Origin: Candidatus Aalborgicola defluviihabitans
Lineage (GTDB): Bacteria > Pseudomonadota > Gammaproteobacteria > Burkholderiales > Burkholderiaceae_C
Direction: 5' to 3'
Assembly (NCBI GenBank): GCA_016705575.1
Contig: JADIXX010000003.1
Coordinates: 744,001 to 808,000 of the forward strand
Length of the DNA stretch: 64,000 nucleotides
Under the pieces are notes generated by a model that worked only from the letters and a program-made list of their open reading frames with translations, was not told the origin of the DNA and did no database searches. This document shows positions 59,193 to 64,000 of this stretch, piece after piece (the stretch's first letter is position 1; every line of letters starts with the position of its first letter). The translations under genes and the position numbers were made by a program.

Positions 59193-59507
59193 TTGGAATT
59201 GCTATTTGAAGTATTCGGCGAATTCCTGTTACAAGTCGTGGTGGAGGCCTTGCTGCAAGGCGGCATGCACACGCTGGCAGCGCCGTTTCAAAAACAGTCC
59301 AGCCCTTGGCGCGCGGGCACTGCCTATCTGGTGTTTGGTGCCGTAGTTGGTGGTATCAGTGTGGGCGCTGCCCACTACGTGCGGGGCCCGGCCTTGGGCG
59401 CTTGGCGAGCGCGACGGGGCCAAGCCGTGCTGCGCATCGACAAGTTTGCCTACGGCTACCTGTTTGCGCTGGCGTTTGGACTGATGCGCTTCTGGCTTGC
59501 ACAGTAA
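59193..59507 (+). CDS. Small membrane protein, function unknown
   Basis: 104 residues from a TTG at 59193. N-terminal acidic/hydrophobic helix (ELLFEVFGEFLLQVVVEALL), then two membrane segments (about 43-62, YLVFGAVVGGISVGAAHYV, and about 87-103, YGYLFALAFGLMRFWLA) around a basic loop (AWRARRGQAVLRIDK). I recall similar short proteins in related genomes without assigned role. The start is uncertain; no ATG alternative is convincing. Confidence 0.65.
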   Translation: MELLFEVFGEFLLQVVVEALLQGGMHTLAAPFQKQSSPWRAGTAYLVFGAVVGGISVGAAHYVRGPALGAWRARRGQAVLRIDKFAYGYLFALAFGLMRFWLAQ

Positions 59508-59512
59508 GGCGC

Positions 59513-59926
59513 TTACTCTCCACCCGTCACCCGCCCACGCAGTTTTTTCACATCCCCGCGCACGGCCTTGCCTTCCAGCCGCTTGCGCTGGGAGCTTTTG
59601 GTGGGTTTGGTCGCCCGGCGTGGCTTGGGCGGAACCGCCACACTGTCCACCAGCGCTTGCAGGCGTTCGATCGCATCTGCCTTGTTCTGATCCTGGCTGC
59701 GCGTGGTTTGCGCCTTGATCACCACCACGCCCTCACTTGTGATGCGCTGGTCGTTCAGCGCCAGAAGCCGCTCCTTGATGGGATCGGGCAGGCTGGATGC
59801 GGGAATGGCGTAGCGCAGGTGGATGGCGCTGGAGACCTTGTTGACGTTTTGACCACCCGCACCCTGGGCGCGGATGGCGCTGAATTCCACTTCGTCGGTA
59901 TTGATGGGTACCAAGGGTTCGGTCAT
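59513..59926 (-). CDS. arfB: Alternative ribosome-rescue factor ArfB (YaeJ)
   Basis: 137-residue peptidyl-tRNA hydrolase that frees stalled ribosomes. The catalytic GGQ is at 24-26 (RAQGAGGQNVNKVSSAIHLR), with the class I release-factor core VVVIKAQTTRSQDQNKADAI. The basic C-terminal tail (KPRRATKPTKSSQRKRLEGK) enters the empty mRNA channel. The ATG at 59926 removes a 10-residue extension that is not part of the family. Divergent from cbpA. Confidence 0.95.
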   Translation of the reverse strand: MTEPLVPINTDEVEFSAIRAQGAGGQNVNKVSSAIHLRYAIPASSLPDPIKERLLALNDQRITSEGVVVIKAQTTRSQDQNKADAIERLQALVDSVAVPPKPRRATKPTKSSQRKRLEGKAVRGDVKKLRGRVTGGE

Positions 59927-59965
59927 GCGCTGTATTTTCGGTGAAATGGCGGGCATACTGTGCGA

Positions 59966-60934
59966 ATGGAATTCAAGGACTACTACAAAACATTGGGGCT
60001 ACAGCGCGGTGCGTCCGATGACGAGGTGCGCAAGGCCTACCGAAAACTGGCACGCAAGTACCACCCGGACGTCAGCAAAGAGGCCGATGCGCAGGTCAAG
60101 ATGCGTGATGTCAACGAGGCCAAAGACGTGCTGGGCGACAAGGAAAAACGTGCCGCCTACGATGCCCTTGCCGACCGAGTGGCCAAGGGTGGCAATGCTG
60201 ACGGCAGCTTCCAGCCACCGCCCGGTTGGGACGAGGGTTTCGAGTTTCACCGTGGGCCAGGCCAGGGGCCGGCGGACCATGCGGAGTTCAGCGAATTCTT
60301 TTCATCGGTGTTTGGCCGTGGCGAACACCGTGGTGCCCAGAGCCGCAAGTACCGGGCCCGTGGCGAAGACCAGCATGCCGCTATCGAGATTTCGATCGAA
60401 GATTCGCTTAAGGGCGCGGAACGCGACATCACCCTGCGCGCACTCGAAAGCGATGCCACGGGCAAGCCCACCATCGTCAACCACACGCTGCGCGTAAAGA
60501 TTCCGGCAGGCGTCCACCCGGGCCAGTTCATACGGCTAAGCGGCCACGGCCTCCCCGGTGAAGGGGGCGAGGGCGCCGGGGACCTGTACCTGGAAGTGCG
60601 CATTGCGCCGCACGCGCTGTACCGGGTTGAAGGTAGCGACCTCTACATGACCTTGCCGGTTACCCCCACCGAGGCGGCCCTGGGTGCCCAGGTGCAAGTA
60701 CCCACGCCGACCGGGGGGGTGGTGGAAGTTACCGTGCCACCCAGTGCCCGCAGCGGCCTGAAACTGCGCCTGAAAGACCGTGGCCTGCCAGGCAAACCGC
60801 CGGGCCACCTGTACCTTCTGCTCGACATTGCCCTGCCACCCGCCGACACCGATGCGGCGCGCAAGGCCTACGAACAACTGGCGCAGGCAGCGCCTTTCAA
60901 TCCAAGGCGCCATCTGGGCGTGGGGGGAGCGTGA
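59966..60934 (+). CDS. cbpA: CbpA-type J-domain co-chaperone
   Basis: 322-residue DnaJ-C-terminal protein. The J domain (1-70) contains the HPD motif at 33-35 in ARKYHPDVSKE. A Gly/Phe-type linker with GWDEGFEFHRGPGQGPADH follows, then two C-terminal client-binding domains (AAIEISIEDSLKGAERDITL, LRVKIPAGVHPGQFIRLSGH, GDLYLEVRIAPHALYRVEGS). There is no zinc-finger domain, as expected for CbpA rather than DnaJ. The next gene encodes its modulator CbpM. Confidence 0.94.
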   Translation: MEFKDYYKTLGLQRGASDDEVRKAYRKLARKYHPDVSKEADAQVKMRDVNEAKDVLGDKEKRAAYDALADRVAKGGNADGSFQPPPGWDEGFEFHRGPGQGPADHAEFSEFFSSVFGRGEHRGAQSRKYRARGEDQHAAIEISIEDSLKGAERDITLRALESDATGKPTIVNHTLRVKIPAGVHPGQFIRLSGHGLPGEGGEGAGDLYLEVRIAPHALYRVEGSDLYMTLPVTPTEAALGAQVQVPTPTGGVVEVTVPPSARSGLKLRLKDRGLPGKPPGHLYLLLDIALPPADTDAARKAYEQLAQAAPFNPRRHLGVGGA

Positions 60935-60936
60935 GC

Positions 60937-61251
60937 ATGGCTTTTGTTACGGTGATTTCTGCTGCGGCCATTGGCCTGGACAACCCCATTGCAGCCCGCG
61001 AACTGGCCCATGCCTGCGGTGCCGATATCGACTGGGTGGTGCAACTGGTAGAGGTTGGCATTGTGGAGGTGAAGCTTCCCACTGCACAACCCGACCAATG
61101 GCAGTTCTATAGCCCGGATTTGCACCGCGCACTGGAAGCTCGGCGTCTGGAGCGCGACTTTGGTGTGGGGCTGGATGCCGCCGCGCTGATTTTGGATCTG
61201 GAGAACGAAGTGCGCCGGCTCAAGGCAGTGCTGCAGGCGCAGGGGCGCTAA
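60937..61251 (+). CDS. cbpM: CbpM-type chaperone modulator
   Basis: 104-residue MerR-like HTH-fold protein that binds the J domain of CbpA and inhibits it. It includes AIGLDNPIAARELAHACGAD, VQLVEVGIVEVKLPTAQPDQ, RRLERDFGVGLDAAALILDL. The ATG at 60937 has a GGGGGAG site at the right distance; the GTG at 60931 overlapping the cbpA stop is too close to it. Its 3' end overlaps the convergent gene by 32 bases. Confidence 0.88.
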   Translation: MAFVTVISAAAIGLDNPIAARELAHACGADIDWVVQLVEVGIVEVKLPTAQPDQWQFYSPDLHRALEARRLERDFGVGLDAAALILDLENEVRRLKAVLQAQGR

Positions 61252-62977
61252 CACCCAATGGCTGCGCCGGCCTTGCGTTGTGCACAATCAAAACCTGCGC
61301 CGCGTAGTAGGTCGCCAAAATCCACAGCGATGAAAGCTCTACTGGCATAACGAACTTGTTGATGGCAATCAGCGAGTCGCTGACCATGAACACGCAGGCA
61401 CCCAGCGCCACCCAGCGCGCAGCGGCGTTGCCCAGCACCGTGGCGCGGCCAATGGCCTGGGCCGCCATGAGTGAGATCACTGTCACATAGGCAGCTACGG
61501 CCATCTTCAGCACTGGGTCGCGCAGTCCGCTCCACACAATGGCGTACATCACCGCCCCCACACCCAATACAACCAGCAATGCACGCTTGCTTGGAAACCA
61601 GGCTTGCCCTTGGCGAAACAGCGCGATGTAAAACACGTGCGCCACCAGGAATGACGCCAAGCCAGGGATGAAGTAGTTGCCAGGCAGCATCAGGAACACA
61701 TCGCCCGCCAGTGAGAACAGCAGTGCGCCAATAAGTAATGCATCAAATCGATCTATAGCCCTCATGGAATATGCACGAACAGCTACAAAAAAAATAGCAA
61801 TCACCATGGTCAACGGTTTGAAGACCATGTAGCCGTCGATCATGCCCAGCGCCGCCAGCGTGGCCAGGGCGCCGCACTCCACCACCAGCACCTCCAACAT
61901 GCCAAAGCTTCCTTGCATGAAGCGACCGGTGGCCCACAAGCCCGATGCAATGGCCGCACACCAAATGGCTGCATCCACCGCTCCCATGCTGTCAACATGC
62001 CACAAAAATGCGAGCACGGCGGCCAGCGCCAGCCCAAACTGCGCGGCCGCAAACCATTGCTGCGCGCGTGTGAGGGGTGGGTTAAAAGTGGTTACCGCGT
62101 CCAGCGCGAAGGCGGGCTTGGGGTGGGCCTGCGCCATGGCGGAACTTTGCCAGCCCGGGGGCTTGAACCACACACGCAGCTTGTCGCCCCAGTTGGGTGC
62201 GTTCCATGATTCGCGAGCCAGCGCCGCGTACACCTCCAGATTGGCCCACAGCGGGTCCCAACTGTTGAGCGCGCCGCGTGTTCCATAAACGCAAGGTTCG
62301 GTCTCTTCCCGGAACGTGCCAAACAACCGGTCCCACAGAATCAGGATGCCACCGTAGTTCTTGTCGATATAGTCGTCATTGACCGCGTGGTGCACCCGGT
62401 GGTTGCTGGGTGAGCAAAACACCCGGTCAAACCAGCCCAGTTTGCCAATCTGCTCGGTGTGCACCCAAAACTGGTAGAGCAGATCAATCAGCAGCACGAT
62501 GCCAAATACGGCGGGCGGTACCCCCAGCACGGCCATGGGCAGGTAAAAAATCCAGCCCAGCAGCAAGCCGCTGGAGGTTTGGCGCAGCGCGGTGGACAGG
62601 TTGTAGTGCTGGCTTTGGTGGTGCACCACATGCGCTGCCCAAAACACCGCCACCACGTGGCCTGCGCGGTGCAGCCAGTAATAGCACAGGTCATACAACA
62701 CCAAGGCCAGCAGCACGCCGTACCAGGTGGTCCAGAAGCTGTGATTTGGGAACACTGCCACGGCATGGAACACCAAAGCATAAATGCCCAGGCTCAACAA
62801 CTTGCCCAATGTGCCCGCCAATTGGCTGAGCATCCCCAGGCTGATGCTGTTAATGGCGTCGTTCAGACGGTAGGGTGTCTGACCTGCCGTGCGGCTGGCG
62901 CGGGAGCGGCTCCACAACAACTCCAGTGTGATCAATAGCAGGAAGATGGGGGTCGCGAAAACGATCACTTTGTTCAT
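61220..62977 (-). CDS. Sterol desaturase-type di-iron oxygenase fused to YhhN lysoplasmalogenase domain
   Basis: 585-residue multi-pass membrane protein. The N-terminal half (about 1-310) is a fatty-acid hydroxylase/sterol desaturase: its His boxes are HRAGHV, HVVHHQSQHYN, FWVHTEQIG and SNHRVHH, close to alkylglycerol monooxygenases. The C-terminal half (about 360-570) is YhhN-like (YMVFKPLTMVIAIFFVAV, LIGALLFSLAGDVFLMLPG, FLVAHVFYIALF), the lysoplasmalogenase family. Both cut ether or vinyl-ether lipids in other organisms, so the fusion is coherent. A dispersed repeat copy lies in the second half. Start at 62977 chosen for the first helix; the frame is open 18 codons further. Confidence 0.87.
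   Translation of the reverse strand: MNKVIVFATPIFLLLITLELLWSRSRASRTAGQTPYRLNDAINSISLGMLSQLAGTLGKLLSLGIYALVFHAVAVFPNHSFWTTWYGVLLALVLYDLCYYWLHRAGHVVAVFWAAHVVHHQSQHYNLSTALRQTSSGLLLGWIFYLPMAVLGVPPAVFGIVLLIDLLYQFWVHTEQIGKLGWFDRVFCSPSNHRVHHAVNDDYIDKNYGGILILWDRLFGTFREETEPCVYGTRGALNSWDPLWANLEVYAALARESWNAPNWGDKLRVWFKPPGWQSSAMAQAHPKPAFALDAVTTFNPPLTRAQQWFAAAQFGLALAAVLAFLWHVDSMGAVDAAIWCAAIASGLWATGRFMQGSFGMLEVLVVECGALATLAALGMIDGYMVFKPLTMVIAIFFVAVRAYSMRAIDRFDALLIGALLFSLAGDVFLMLPGNYFIPGLASFLVAHVFYIALFRQGQAWFPSKRALLVVLGVGAVMYAIVWSGLRDPVLKMAVAAYVTVISLMAAQAIGRATVLGNAAARWVALGACVFMVSDSLIAINKFVMPVELSSLWILATYYAAQVLIVHNARPAQPLGVSAPAPAALP
61737..61799 (-). repeat. Dispersed ~55-bp repeat inside the desaturase-YhhN gene, copy H
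   Basis: Read on the minus strand: TGCTATTTTTTTTGTAGCTG, TTCGTGCATATTCCATGA, GGGCTATAGATCGATTTGA. It is colinear with the guaD copy and the others and lies in sense with the gene. It encodes VAVRAYSMRAIDRFDALL between the first YhhN helices, with no obvious change in family length. Confidence 0.55.
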
Positions 62978-63115
62978 AAACGAATTTTCGCTGAGCGAAT
63001 GCATTGTGAAATGCGGGGCAACCCTATGCAAACCCTATGGAAATTTGGAGCTACCGGCACCATACTGCGGTCGTATTGGGGGCCACGGAGTCGGACGCTA
63101 ACGCAGGGGGTTACC

Positions 63116-64000
63116 ATGGGTTTCAAGTACCTTTTTCAGGTGTTTATGGTTGTGTTTGGTTTGGCCGGGTGCGCGTCGACGCAGGTCGTTGGTGTGCTGC
63201 CCGAAGGCTTGTGGCACGACAGCCTGTTTGATTACCAAACGGCCCGCGTTACTGACAACGCTGACACAGTGTTCAAGCTGGATGAGTCCGTGCGCAAGCA
63301 TCTGGCGTCTTACGATCGCATGGGTTACACCACCGAAGGGCGGCTGGACCTTTTGATTTCCCGCCTGTACGGTCCATCGGGCATACGCCTTTCCTACAAC
63401 AGCGGCCACACCACCGGCGCATCGCAGACCTGGCACAACCAACGAGGCGATTGCCTGTCACTCACGATTTTGGCCTACGCTGCGGCCAAGTCCTTGGGCC
63501 TGTCGGCACACATGCAGGAAGTGCGTGTGCCGGTGTTGTTGGACCGGCGCGATGGCTTGGATTACGTCAACGAACACGTCAACCTGTTTGTACGCAACGA
63601 CACCGAGATTTTGATCAACGGGCAGGCCATTCAGGCCGGTGGATTCATCATCGATTTCGAGCCACAGGCCGGTTCGCGCGCAACCGGACAGTGGCTGAGC
63701 GAAAACGCCATCCTTGCCCGTTACTACAACAATCGCGCTACTGAATTTATGGCACATGACGACCGTGCCAATGCCTACGCCTACTACCGCGCCGCCATCA
63801 GGTTGGCGCCAGACTATGCGCCAGCCTTTTCCAATCTGGCGCAGCTGTATGCCAGTCAGAGTCTGCTGCATGAATCCGAGCAGTTGCTCGAGCACGCCAT
63901 TGCCCTGGATGGACCTTCTTACGCACCACTGCGGGGCATGGCGCAACTGCTGCAAATTCAAGGGCGCGATGAAGAAGCCAGGCATTTCCTGACACTGCTG
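63116..64000 (+). CDS. Lipoprotein with transglutaminase-like and TPR regions (3' part outside window)
   Basis: 295 codons are present and no stop is reached. Lipobox LAGC at 16-19. The region around SHTTGASQTWHNQRGDCLSL resembles a transglutaminase/cysteine-protease start (Cys in RGDCLSL), with YVNEHVNLFVRN supplying a possible His. From about residue 205 (LARYYNNRATEFMAHDD) helical TPR-like repeats follow (NAYAYYRAAIRLAPDYAPAF, SNLAQLYASQSLLHESEQLL, LRGMAQLLQIQGRDEEARHF). Likely an outer-membrane or periplasmic protein; substrate unknown. Confidence 0.82.
   Translation, partial: MGFKYLFQVFMVVFGLAGCASTQVVGVLPEGLWHDSLFDYQTARVTDNADTVFKLDESVRKHLASYDRMGYTTEGRLDLLISRLYGPSGIRLSYNSGHTTGASQTWHNQRGDCLSLTILAYAAAKSLGLSAHMQEVRVPVLLDRRDGLDYVNEHVNLFVRNDTEILINGQAIQAGGFIIDFEPQAGSRATGQWLSENAILARYYNNRATEFMAHDDRANAYAYYRAAIRLAPDYAPAFSNLAQLYASQSLLHESEQLLEHAIALDGPSYAPLRGMAQLLQIQGRDEEARHFLTLL

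Noticed and set aside
59178..59346. Unusual C-terminus of the DMT permease
   Set aside because: These residues arise only from reading on in the wrong frame after the deletion.

Overview
The window looks like a chromosomal segment of a betaproteobacterium of the order Burkholderiales, most likely family Comamonadaceae (Rhodoferax/Polaromonas/Acidovorax-like). The reasons are the moderately high GC content, dense core genes with familiar betaproteobacterial neighbours (rplM-rpsI-erpA-anmK-M23 peptidase-tyrS; phoH-ybeY; ruvA/ruvB), a SAH riboswitch in front of ahcY, and two kinds of dispersed repeat that I associate with this family. I saw no tRNA, rRNA, CRISPR array, insertion sequence or integrase.

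Layout. 0-17.6 kb is a purine uptake and salvage locus: a nucleoside-type ABC transporter (ATPase, two permeases, BMP lipoprotein), a secreted M3 peptidase, an adenine deaminase-type enzyme, a GAF-GGDEF diguanylate cyclase, a second orphan BMP protein and, after an interruption, guanine deaminase. The interruption (11.1-16.1 kb) is the most unusual part: three tandem phage tail-collar/microcystin-dependent-like proteins, each with an export signal, followed by a 1032-residue exported protein with seven near-identical 71-residue cysteine-rich repeats. 17.6-27 kb carries dcd, a zinc peptidase, the RNA helicase rhlE, apaH, a CNNM/CBS membrane protein, a YdcF protein and a C4-dicarboxylate-type TRAP transporter (dctPQM). 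27-30.6 kb holds a small cysteine-rich exported protein, an acetylpolyamine amidohydrolase-like enzyme, a SYLF-domain protein and a HAD phosphatase downstream of prfC. 32.4-35.8 kb is the methyl-cycle operon (SAH riboswitch, ahcY, tlyA-type methyltransferase, metF).

38.7-49.5 kb is a ribosomal protein, Fe-S and cell-wall block ending in tyrS and dtd. Between tyrS and dtd lies an opposite-strand unit of sensor kinase, FixJ-type regulator, HbpS/GlcG protein and ankyrin protein. The regulator-hbpS spacer carries two perfect CGTA-N4-TACG sites 22 bp apart, directly above a plausible promoter. 49.5-64 kb has a pabB-pabC fusion, an epimerase, a TPM-domain protein, ybeY, phoH, ruvA, a hemerythrin, ruvB, cbpA-cbpM, a sterol-desaturase/lysoplasmalogenase fusion and a lipoprotein cut by the window end. 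Three genes between 53.3 and 59.2 kb (ompA-like, phoH, DMT permease) are interrupted by single-base deletions.

A family of about 55-bp repeats occurs at eight places. Some copies are intergenic, one acts as a terminator, one overlaps a start codon, and four lie in frame inside protein-coding genes. Together with the exported tail-collar cassette and the kinase-HbpS module, this is the part of the window most worth follow-up. All identifications were made by reading the sequence; no database search was run.
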